Shown: positions 1-5,147, counted from the first letter of the stretch. The stretch: DNA of 5,722 nt from Candidatus Latescibacterota bacterium (GCA_016209865.1 JACQVL010000220.1:1-5722); one strand, 5' to 3'. The notes: a model not told the origin generated them from the letters alone. Translations and numbers: made by a program.

Positions 1-1
1 G

Positions 2-118
2 GCGGCGATGTTAGGGAAGGACGAACTGGAGTACACCGGCATCGTCGAGAAGCTGCGCGCCCTCGACGCCCGGTTCGTCGTCCGCGACGAGCGCCTGGCG
101 ACCGCGGCGGGCAGTTGA
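2..118 (+). CDS. C-terminal end of an unidentified protein (5' truncated)
   Basis: An open frame enters from the left edge and ends at TGA 116-118, giving 38 visible residues that finish in LATAAGS. Support for real coding is codon use: 35 of 38 sense codons end in G or C, as in the neighbours, and the reading is uninterrupted from the edge. The visible part is hydrophilic and looks like the end of a helical soluble domain, with EKLRALDARFVV followed by a short charged tail. No catalytic motif, membrane segment or signature is visible, so I cannot name the family. It converges on the minus-strand DUF3830 gene, and the two stop codons are separated by a hairpin-bearing gap of 162 bp. Confidence 0.6.
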   Translation, partial: AAMLGKDELEYTGIVEKLRALDARFVVRDERLATAAGS

Positions 119-140
119 GCCATCCCAACCTTTAACCCCT

Positions 141-229
141 CGGGGTTCGGGGTTGGGGATTCGGGAAAGAACAGAAAGTAGACACCGAATCTTCTTTTTT
201 GTTTCCCGAACCCCGTACCCCGAATCCCG
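141..229. repeat. Long G/C-rich inverted repeat between convergent genes
   Basis: Arms 141-168 and 202-229 pair over 28 positions without a gap: 24 Watson-Crick pairs, one G-T wobble and three mismatches (159/211, 155/215, 154/216). The loop is 33 nt. The left arm is built of 7-nt words (GGGGTTC, GGGGTTG, GGGATTC) and the right arm of the complementary words, continuing to about 236. The hairpin is followed on the plus strand by T-rich sequence (about 237-284), so it may end transcription of the upstream gene. It could also be a dispersed intergenic repeat. The rest of 119-280 holds nothing else I can support; open frames across it on either strand are low-complexity readings of the repeat. 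Confidence 0.8.
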
Positions 230-280
230 AACCCCGTTTCTCTGCTCTTTTCGCCTTTTTCCCTTTTCGCCCCTCATTTT

Positions 281-727
281 TTATACTCTCTCCACCCTCA
301 ACCGCTTCGTCCCCTCCCGCCGCATCCGGCGGCAGACGGCATAGAAGGCGGCTGGATCGCCCACGAGACGGGTAAAAACATTGATCAGGACCGGGCCGTC
401 CGGCATATTCGGCCGACCGTCGCGGTCGTAGAACCAGCAGATCTCGCTGAACCCTTTGAGCCATCCGTACATCAATCCGGGCGGGAGATGGTAGTACCCC
501 ACATCACCAGGAATCACCCGGCTGGTCTGGTTCTCCGCCTCGACGATGAGGTCGTCCGGAATGAAGAACGCGATCTCGCTGCCTGAGTAGATCGCATGAA
601 CTGCGTCCCCCTCGAACGGGAGCCGGTCCCAGATCGCCTGACAGGTCCGCGGCGCCTCGTTCTCCAGCAACTCCGCCTCGACCGATACCCCTTCTTCCAT
701 AAACGTCAACCGCATGCGCTTGGCCAC
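281..727 (-). CDS. DUF3830 family protein (cyclophilin-like fold)
   Basis: 148 residues from a GTG start. The frame stays open up to an ATG at 781, but GTG 727 is preceded by AAAGGAG at a 6-nt gap and that ATG has no ribosome site. The next in-frame ATG (715) lies too far (18 nt) from the same site. The sequence opens with MRLTFMEEGVSVEAELLENE and continues with EAPRTCQAIWDRLPFEGDA (residues 24-42), a charged middle, IPGDVGYYHLPPG (72-84) and GPVLINVFTRL (111-121). This is the pattern I know from DUF3830, small proteins with a cyclophilin-like beta barrel and no established biochemical role. There is no signal peptide or membrane segment, so it is probably cytoplasmic. The typical cyclophilin catalytic motifs (FHR, QGGD) are absent, so isomerase activity is not expected. 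It diverges from ispH and shares its promoter region. Family call fairly confident, function unknown. Confidence 0.85.
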   Translation of the reverse strand: MAKRMRLTFMEEGVSVEAELLENEAPRTCQAIWDRLPFEGDAVHAIYSGSEIAFFIPDDLIVEAENQTSRVIPGDVGYYHLPPGLMYGWLKGFSEICWFYDRDGRPNMPDGPVLINVFTRLVGDPAAFYAVCRRMRREGTKRLRVERV

Positions 728-733
728 GGCGCG

Positions 734-740
734 CTCCTTT
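734..740 (-). promoter_or_regulatory. Ribosome binding site fixing the DUF3830 GTG start
   Basis: On the minus strand AAAGGAG is followed by CGCGCC and then GTG at 727. The 6-nt gap is ideal, and this decides against the longer reading from 781 and the shorter one from 715. Confidence 0.75.
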
Positions 741-743
741 CGT

Positions 744-754
744 CTGGAATCCAG
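744..754. promoter_or_regulatory. Small palindrome in the DUF3830 leader
   Basis: CTGGA-A-TCCAG is a perfect 5-bp inverted repeat around one central base. It lies in the predicted 5' leader of the DUF3830 transcript, just upstream of its ribosome site. It could be a repressor site or a small RNA fold. An 11-bp palindrome can occur by chance, so confidence is low. Confidence 0.25.
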
Positions 755-766
755 CCAAAACTCCTG

Positions 767-795
767 TTGACATTGTGTCATCGGCCCTATATTAT
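767..795 (+). promoter_or_regulatory. Sigma70-like promoter for ispH
   Basis: A perfect -35 box TTGACA (767-772), a 17-bp spacer and -10 box TATTAT (790-795). Transcription would begin near 802, giving a leader of about 60 nt to the ATG at 864. The -10 box directly abuts the -10 box of the opposing DUF3830 promoter, and the -35 box overlaps the palindrome at 768-780. Confidence 0.75.
768..780. promoter_or_regulatory. Candidate operator palindrome on the ispH -35 box
   Basis: TGACA-TTG-TGTCA is a perfect 5-bp inverted repeat with a 3-nt centre. It covers five of the six bases of the ispH -35 box and sits just inside the start of the DUF3830 transcript. A protein bound here would block ispH and could also affect DUF3830. 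No regulator gene is visible in the window. The site does not fit the FNR or LexA consensus as I know them. Confidence 0.4.
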
Positions 796-797
796 AG

Positions 798-826
798 ATA
801 TTACTGCGAGATGAGCCCGGTGTAAA
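798..826 (-). promoter_or_regulatory. Sigma70-like promoter for the DUF3830 gene
   Basis: Read on the minus strand: -35 TTTACA (826-821), a 17-bp spacer and -10 TAATAT (803-798). Transcription would begin near 791, leaving a leader of about 64 nt to GTG 727. An alternative TATAAT at 796-791 exists but has no matching -35 box. Confidence 0.6.
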
Positions 827-863
827 CGGAAATTCGTTGTCTTCTTCTCAGGATCGATCTCGG

Positions 864-1700
864 ATGACAGTCACCGTCGCACGGCACGCGGGGTATTGCT
901 TCGGAGTGCGGGACGCGGTCACCATCGCCCTGGACGCGGCGACGCAATACGACGGCGTCTACATGCTGGGGGATGTCGTCCACAACGAGGAAGTCGTCCG
1001 GAAATTAGACGACGTGGGCGCGCAGGTCGTCAAGAATCTCGACGACGTGCAAGACCGGCCGATCCTCTTCCGGGCGCACGGGACACCCGTCGAAATCTGG
1101 GAAGAGGCGAAACGGCGGAACCTCCGGATCATCGACGCCACCTGTCCGCTCGTCACGCAGATCCATCATGAGGTCGAGGAACTCGAGTCGGAAGGCCGGC
1201 AGATCATCATCATCGGCGACCACGGCCATGATGAAGTCGTCGGGATCGCCAGTCATGTGAAAGCCCCGATCGTCGTCAGCAAACCGGACGAAGTGGACGG
1301 CCTCCGCAAGATGCGCAAGGTCGGGGTCGTCTCGCAGTCGACGCAGACGATCGAGAACGTCCAGGCGATCCTGGCCAGGCTGCTGATGAAGGGGCTCGAT
1401 ATCCGCTTTATCAACACCATCTGCTTCCCGACGAAACAGAACCAGTCGGAAGTGAAGGACCTGGCGGTCGCCAACGAGGTCGTCATCATCGTCGGGTCGT
1501 TCACGAGCGCGAACACGAAACGCTTAGCGCAGATCGCGCAGTCGCTCAACCCGCGGTCGTACCAGGTGGCGTCGCACACCGACCTCCGGCGCGAATGGTT
1601 CGACGGGGTGGAAACGGTCGGGGTGACGGCGGGCGCGTCAACCCCGGATCATCTGATCGAGGGGGTGGTCGCGGCGCTTCAGGGGATGGAGGAGAGATAA
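864..1700 (+). CDS. ispH: 4-hydroxy-3-methylbut-2-enyl diphosphate reductase
   Basis: IspH (LytB) is the iron-sulfur enzyme that reduces HMBPP to IPP and DMAPP, the last step of the MEP isoprenoid pathway, in the cytosol. From ATG 864 the protein has 278 residues. The three cluster cysteines are visible: C12 in AGYCFGV, C94 in DATCPLV and C187 in NTICFPTKQNQ. Substrate and proton-relay residues of the family are also present: H40 in VVHNEE, H72 in RAHGTP, and H122 and E124 in GDHGHDE. The C-terminal VGVTAGASTPD signature is intact. C12 falls exactly where E. coli IspH has it, which supports the ATG. An in-frame TTG at 837 would add nine residues (MSSSQDRSR) and has a weaker ribosome site; AGGA lies 10 nt before the ATG. 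The usual S-S-N of the substrate pocket reads S-A-N (GSFTSANT). It has its own promoter at 767-795 and no operon partner in view. Confidence 0.97.
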   Translation: MTVTVARHAGYCFGVRDAVTIALDAATQYDGVYMLGDVVHNEEVVRKLDDVGAQVVKNLDDVQDRPILFRAHGTPVEIWEEAKRRNLRIIDATCPLVTQIHHEVEELESEGRQIIIIGDHGHDEVVGIASHVKAPIVVSKPDEVDGLRKMRKVGVVSQSTQTIENVQAILARLLMKGLDIRFINTICFPTKQNQSEVKDLAVANEVVIIVGSFTSANTKRLAQIAQSLNPRSYQVASHTDLRREWFDGVETVGVTAGASTPDHLIEGVVAALQGMEER

Positions 1701-1702
1701 GA

Positions 1703-1782
1703 AAGAATGGGAGAGTGGGAGAGTGGGGGAAGAAGAATCGGGTTGTTGCTCTCATTCTCCCTCTCTCCCTCTCCGTATTCTT
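1703..1782. repeat. Inverted repeat with 8-nt tandem words downstream of ispH
   Basis: Arms 1703-1729 and 1755-1782 pair with one bulged base, four G-T wobbles and three mismatches, around a 25-nt loop; the outermost six pairs (AAGAAT/ATTCTT) are perfect. The left arm contains GGGAGAGT twice in tandem (1709-1716, 1717-1724). It starts 3 nt after the ispH stop and lies between convergent genes, so it could act as a terminator or transcript-end stabiliser. No uninterrupted U-tract follows. In the remaining 1783-1863 I see no gene or signal. Confidence 0.75.
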
Positions 1783-1863
1783 CACAGAGCATTATGATCC
1801 CACAGTTCGCACGGACGACCGGGCGGGCGGGAATGGAGTCCGCCTGCTCGAGACCGCTCCCCG

Positions 1864-3291
1864 TTACGCCAACCGTTCATAGACCATCTGTCCCCTCCGG
1901 AACAGCTCGCACACCGCCTCTCGCTGCTCGTCTTTCGTGAACCGGCCTTTTTGCCTGACCCAGTCGAGCGCCTGGTCGATCGAGCGGATGAAGAACAGCG
2001 CGTCCTCCCCTCGCTGGACGGGCGGACGGCCGGCGGTGAACCACACCGGACTGGTGTGGGCGTAGACCGCCTGGTCGAAGCTGTCCCGCGCCGTCCCGCT
2101 GCACCGGGCCGCCACCCACCCGTCCGTCTCCGGTCTGAGGGTGCACGGAACTTCCCCGGCCACGCTCCCGTTCGGATAGTCCCATCGGGCGACGATCTGG
2201 CCGTTCATCACCAGGTCGATCCGGTTCAACGGGTAGTGGGACTGCCACCCCACGCGCGCTTCGAGTGCGCGCCCCGCCGACAGCCAGCTTCCCGGCTCCT
2301 GTCCGTTCACGTGCAAGAACAGCGCCGGCCCGTTCGTGATGAACGTCCGCCCCGCCTTCATGCCATCGATCCACCGATCATACGTGAACGCCCCGTCCGT
2401 CTGCACGTACACCCGGTTGTTCGAGCAGACGAACCAGTCGGAGCCGGTGGAGGCGGGCAGGTCGAACCCGCAGTTGAGCAGCCGGTACCAGATGTCGTAC
2501 TCCGGGTCCATCCAGAACGGGTCGAACAGGTTGAACCCGTCCAGCTTGCCGAGCGCGGCCGCGACCGGGGCTTCCATGCCGTTCCCGTTGTGGCACCACA
2601 GGACGAGGCCGCCCTGCTCACGCGCGTCGTCGCAGACGACGCAGAGGGGCGGATAGTCCGGGTCGAAGTCGTTCACCAGCACCCCGCGACTGACCGGCTC
2701 GACGACGTTCCGGATGCGGAGGAACATCACATGGCCGTACCCGATGCGCCACGGCAGGTCGTTGTGCCGGTTCTCTTCCCCGATGTCGACGACGTGATGG
2801 GCGGTGGAGACGTCGGTCAGCACCCCGATTGGGTACTTATTGCTCGCGTACGGCAGGTCGCGGCGCTGGAGGATGCTGACGACGGTGACATGGAACTCAT
2901 GGACGTGCGGGTCGAGCCGGAGCCGGTCGTCTGCCCGGGTCTCTTTGTCGTCGTAATGGATGTGGGTATTGCCGGGATACCAGCCGGCGTCAGGCAGGTT
3001 CGTCCAGCGTTTGAGCGGGAGTTCCACGTCGAGATGTCCCTGCGGGGGGACGGACAGGGCCACGCGCAGGGGTTCGTACTCCGTCCCTCGTTCGACGAGG
3101 ATCTCAGTCGTGCCCCGTTCGACCCTGACCTCGAACGACCCGGCGCAGTAGAAGAACGGCCGGCCGGAGCCGACCTTGAGCAGGCAGTCTCCCGGCGAAC
3201 GGAAGTGGCCGGTGCTGTCGATGACGTGGACTTTGGCTTCTAACGACGCGCCGGACGCGGCGTCGAAGATCGTGCCGTGCAGAGTGGGCAT
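1864..3291 (-). CDS. CehA/McbA-type PHP-fold metallohydrolase
   Basis: 475 residues. Residues 1-95 look like a beta-sandwich of the carboxypeptidase-regulatory or Ig-like type (opening LHGTIFDAASGASLEAKVHV). A PHP-like hydrolase domain follows (about 103-320), and the C-terminal module has GRTFITNGPALFLHVNG (314-330) and AHTSPVWFTAG (411-421), phrases I associate with the CehA/McbA family named after carbaryl hydrolase. Candidate metal ligands are H110 and H112 in GNTHIH, E172 or E173, H187 in GYGHVM, H234 in LWCHNG and D285 in GSDW. The usual PHP stretch near T-D-H-N is not recognisable, so this is a divergent member and its substrate (ester, amide or phosphoester) cannot be told. There is no signal peptide, so it is probably cytoplasmic. 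ATG 3291 has GGGAG 8 nt upstream. It lies 129 bp downstream of the permease in the same direction with no clear promoter between, so co-transcription is likely. Family call good, reaction unknown. Confidence 0.8.
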   Translation of the reverse strand: MPTLHGTIFDAASGASLEAKVHVIDSTGHFRSPGDCLLKVGSGRPFFYCAGSFEVRVERGTTEILVERGTEYEPLRVALSVPPQGHLDVELPLKRWTNLPDAGWYPGNTHIHYDDKETRADDRLRLDPHVHEFHVTVVSILQRRDLPYASNKYPIGVLTDVSTAHHVVDIGEENRHNDLPWRIGYGHVMFLRIRNVVEPVSRGVLVNDFDPDYPPLCVVCDDAREQGGLVLWCHNGNGMEAPVAAALGKLDGFNLFDPFWMDPEYDIWYRLLNCGFDLPASTGSDWFVCSNNRVYVQTDGAFTYDRWIDGMKAGRTFITNGPALFLHVNGQEPGSWLSAGRALEARVGWQSHYPLNRIDLVMNGQIVARWDYPNGSVAGEVPCTLRPETDGWVAARCSGTARDSFDQAVYAHTSPVWFTAGRPPVQRGEDALFFIRSIDQALDWVRQKGRFTKDEQREAVCELFRRGQMVYERLA

Positions 3292-3304
3292 GGGGAGGTC
3301 TCCC
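3292..3304 (-). promoter_or_regulatory. Ribosome site of the metallohydrolase inside a small palindrome
   Basis: On the minus strand GGGAG (3304-3300) lies 8 nt before ATG 3291. It forms the left arm of GGGAG-AC-CTCCC, a perfect 5-bp inverted repeat. If the arms paired in RNA the ribosome site would be masked, but a 2-nt loop is too tight for a stable hairpin, so this may be coincidence. A second GGAGG lies at 3312-3308. Confidence 0.4.
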
Positions 3305-3334
3305 TTACCTCCACCCTCGTCCCCACCAGGCAGA

Positions 3335-3398
3335 TGGGCAGTGGGCAGTAGAAGCCGTTCCCCCGTCTACTGCCTACCTGCCCACTGCCTACCTGCCC
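3335..3398. repeat. Hairpin plus 15-bp tandem duplication between permease and hydrolase genes
   Basis: Arms 3335-3352 and 3366-3384 pair completely with a single bulge (C3377) and one G-T wobble, around a 13-nt loop. The left arm contains GGGCAGT twice in tandem (3336-3342, 3343-3349). The right arm begins a perfect 15-bp direct duplication of ACTGCCTACCTGCCC (3369-3383, 3384-3398), so a second, outer arm copy exists. It lies downstream of the permease stop and upstream of the metallohydrolase, and could partly end transcription or stabilise the upstream message. No promoter is visible in 3292-3420 on the minus strand. Confidence 0.8.
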
Positions 3399-3420
3399 GG
3401 CAGGGATGGGGGGTAGGGGG

Positions 3421-4797
3421 TTAAGATTGTCGTTTCCGCACCCAGAGCCAGTACACCGGGATGCCGAGTGCGGTGATGGCCAGGCCGCGGAACGAGTCGG
3501 TCGGGTCGGTGATGACGATGGCGAAAAAGAACACGAGGCCGACCAGCAGGAACACCGCTAAGGTGAACGGATAACCCCACGTCCGGTACGGCCGGAGTAC
3601 GTCGGGACGGGTTCGCCGGAGGAGAAACAGTCCGAACGCGCTCATCAGGTAGAACACCCACTGCGTCGCCGTCCGCGAGGCCACGATCGTTTCCCACGAC
3701 CCTAAGAAGATGATCTGAAGGGCCGCGACGGCGGTGAGGACGAGGATCGCGGCGTCGGGCGTCCGGTACGTCGGATGCACCCGGGCAACCCACTGGAAGA
3801 ACATCCTCTGCTTGGCCATCGCGTAGCACAGGCGCGGGCTGGACAGGAGGTTGGCGTTGATCGTCCCGAACGTGGAGATCAGGACGGCGATCGAGATGAA
3901 TGCCCCACCGGCCGGACCGAGCACCCGCTCCATCGTGTCGGCGGCGACCCGCTCGCTATGCGCGACCTCGGTATTGGACAGGACGTAGAGGTACGCCAGG
4001 TTGACGAGCAGATAAATAACGGTCGAGATGCCCAGGCCGAGGAGGATGGAGAGGGGAACGAGCTTGCGGGGGTTCTTGATTTCTTCAGCGACATACGTCG
4101 ACGCGTCCCATCCGTCGTACGCGCCGAGCGCGGCGATCATGCCGAGGCTGAATGTGCCGATCAGGCTGAGCTCGACGGAGGGCGGCCAGAGGGGATGAAG
4201 GCGGTCGATCCCCCCTTGTGTCGTGCTCAGTCCGAGGGCGATCAGGGCGCACAGGCCGGCGACTTTCAGGAAGGTGCAGAGGTCCTGGACGAACCCGCCC
4301 TGTCGGATGCCGCGATAGTTGACGTAGGCCAGGGAGACGAGGACGACGAGGGCGACGCCCTGCTGTGCCCATTCGGGGTACGGCGCGACCTGGTTGACGA
4401 AGTACCCGAAGTACGTGGCGAACGCGACCGAGATGGCGGCGAGACTGCCCGACCGGATGACGACCAGCGACGTCCAGCCGAACAGGAACGACCAGAGCGG
4501 GGAGTACGCCTCGCGCAAAAAAATGAGCTGGCCGCCCGACCGGGGCATCATCCCACCCAATTCCGCGTAACACACCGCCCCACAGAAGCAGAGCAGCCCG
4601 CAGACTGTCCAGACCAGCAGGGTCAGGCCGGAGAATTCCGTGTACCGGGCGACGATGCTCGGCCCGACGAAAATGCCCGACCCGATGATCGTCCCGATGA
4701 TCACCGTCGTGGCGGTGACCGGGCCGAGCGCACGCTTGAGTTCCGTCTCCGTACCGAAGACGTCGGGCTGGGACGCAGCCGGCTGGGAATCGGCCAT
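3421..4797 (-). CDS. APC superfamily (LAT-type) amino acid permease
   Basis: 458 residues, the usual length for the family, with hydrophobic segments consistent with 12 membrane helices. Hallmarks: TM1 with IIGTIIGSGIFVGP (residues 33-46), the unwound helix that grips the substrate; CYAELGGMMPRSGGQ (76-90); the broken TM6 region GAYDGWDASTYVAEEIKNP (225-243); and RPYRTWGYP (402-410) before the last helices. These match LAT/SteT-like exchangers of the amino acid-polyamine-organocation superfamily, which move neutral amino acids or related compounds across the inner membrane. The substrate cannot be read from sequence. ATG 4797 is preceded by AAGGAG at 5 nt. The promoter at 4892-4921 gives a leader of about 88 nt with a hairpin just before the ribosome site. 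It is followed in the same direction by the CehA-type hydrolase, so the imported compound might be that enzyme's substrate; this is inference from position only. Confidence 0.93.
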   Translation of the reverse strand: MADSQPAASQPDVFGTETELKRALGPVTATTVIIGTIIGSGIFVGPSIVARYTEFSGLTLLVWTVCGLLCFCGAVCYAELGGMMPRSGGQLIFLREAYSPLWSFLFGWTSLVVIRSGSLAAISVAFATYFGYFVNQVAPYPEWAQQGVALVVLVSLAYVNYRGIRQGGFVQDLCTFLKVAGLCALIALGLSTTQGGIDRLHPLWPPSVELSLIGTFSLGMIAALGAYDGWDASTYVAEEIKNPRKLVPLSILLGLGISTVIYLLVNLAYLYVLSNTEVAHSERVAADTMERVLGPAGGAFISIAVLISTFGTINANLLSSPRLCYAMAKQRMFFQWVARVHPTYRTPDAAILVLTAVAALQIIFLGSWETIVASRTATQWVFYLMSAFGLFLLRRTRPDVLRPYRTWGYPFTLAVFLLVGLVFFFAIVITDPTDSFRGLAITALGIPVYWLWVRKRQS

Positions 4798-4802
4798 GCG
4801 GA

Positions 4803-4808
4803 CTCCTT
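4803..4808 (-). promoter_or_regulatory. Ribosome binding site of the permease
   Basis: AAGGAG (minus strand, 4808-4803) stands 5 nt before ATG 4797. The base of the hairpin at 4813-4832 ends only 4 nt further upstream, so that fold could affect ribosome access. Confidence 0.8.
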
Positions 4809-4812
4809 ATGA

Positions 4813-4832
4813 ATTCCCGCTTTCGCGGGAAT
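4813..4832. repeat. REP-like hairpin in the permease leader
   Basis: ATTCCCGC (4813-4820) and GCGGGAAT (4825-4832) form a perfect 8-bp stem with a 4-nt loop. With the adjoining GTCA on the minus strand this resembles a dispersed extragenic palindrome (TCATTCCCGCGAAAGCGGGAAT) that I recall from many bacterial genomes. Here it sits in the predicted 5' leader of the permease, directly before the ribosome site. Confidence 0.75.
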
Positions 4833-4891
4833 GACGACGTGAAGTTGTCGAGTCATGAAACATCGGTAGCATGCGGAAAGAGATGAACATT

Positions 4892-4921
4892 ACTATACCA
4901 GCATCGGGCTTCGTCTGTCAA
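4892..4921 (-). promoter_or_regulatory. Sigma70-like promoter for the permease-hydrolase pair
   Basis: On the minus strand TTGACA (4921-4916), an 18-bp spacer and TATAGT (4897-4892). Transcription would begin near 4885, about 88 nt before the permease ATG. The perfect -35 and near-consensus -10 make this one of the clearest promoters in the window. Confidence 0.7.
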
Positions 4922-4935
4922 TAAGAATCCCTCTC

Positions 4936-5000
4936 GCCGTCACACGCGAATAGCTCTTGCGCGCGTCAGGCAGATCGTGTATACTTGCGAGCGTGACGGC
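4936..5000. promoter_or_regulatory. Inverted 8-bp sites flanking the cyclophilin promoter
   Basis: GCCGTCAC (4936-4943) and its exact reverse complement GTGACGGC (4993-5000) bracket the promoter at 4957-4985, with 57 bp between their centres. They could be operator half-sites for a looping or dimeric regulator. A single 8-bp match at this distance may be chance. Confidence 0.25.
4957..4985 (+). promoter_or_regulatory. Probable promoter of the secreted cyclophilin gene
   Basis: TTGCGC (4957-4962), a 17-bp spacer and TATACT (4980-4985). The -10 box is good and the -35 box is only partial. Transcription from about 4992 would give an unusually long leader of about 156 nt that includes the whole palindromic element at 5012-5121. 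Confidence 0.5.
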
Positions 5001-5011
5001 CATTTTATTCC

Positions 5012-5121
5012 CTGTTATTTCACGAGGAAAATGATGCCGTGCTGTAGGGGCGAGGCGGTGTCTCGCCCTGGGTGACCCACCGGGTCGCCCCTACGATCGT
5101 CCCATTTTCTCCGTGAAACAG
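5012..5121. repeat. Nested palindromic element (MITE-like or large leader fold)
   Basis: Outer arms: TTTCACGAGGAAAATG (5018-5033) against 5103-5118, whose reverse complement is TTTCACGGAGAAAATG, 14 of 16 identical. A further CTGT match extends each end past a 3-nt insertion on the left. Inner arms: GTAGGGGCGA (5044-5053) and TCGCCCCTAC (5085-5094) match perfectly. The core can also fold as two side-by-side hairpins: GGGCGAG/CTCGCCC (5048-5054, 5062-5068) and GGGTGACCC/GGGTCGCCC (5070-5078, 5082-5090, one wobble). It has no room for a gene. It may be a small non-autonomous mobile element or a dispersed repeat, and it lies in the cyclophilin 5' leader. Confidence 0.7.
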
Positions 5122-5136
5122 TATCAATTCCCCCAC

Positions 5137-5142
5137 AGGAGG
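5137..5142 (+). promoter_or_regulatory. Ribosome binding site of the secreted cyclophilin
   Basis: A perfect AGGAGG stands 5 nt before ATG 5148, which fixes the start of an export signal immediately downstream. Confidence 0.85.
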
Positions 5143-5147
5143 TCTGC

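Noticed and set aside
11-464. Minus- and plus-strand small frames across the first hairpin
   Set aside because: They translate the repeat words (GSGFGVRGSG-like products), and one overlaps the DUF3830 gene in another frame.
728-781. An 18-residue N-terminal extension of the DUF3830 protein from ATG 781
   Set aside because: There is no ribosome site before that ATG, whereas GTG 727 has AAAGGAG at 6 nt. The extension would also begin close to the predicted transcript start.
811-825. A four-codon leader ORF (ATG...TAA) in the ispH leader
   Set aside because: It has no convincing ribosome site and no run of regulatory codons, so it is most likely chance.
1951-3243. A 430-codon open frame on the plus strand
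   Set aside because: It lies entirely antisense to the CehA-type gene; its product is a low-complexity mix rich in R, P, V and D with no recognisable domain, as expected opposite a gene with G/C at third positions.
3403-3420. A G-quadruplex next to the permease stop
   Set aside because: Only three separate G-runs of three or more are present, so it does not meet the four-run rule.
3775-4812. A 345-codon open frame on the plus strand opposite the permease
   Set aside because: It is antisense to a clear 12-helix permease, and its sequence is dominated by D, E, R, G and A with no family signature.
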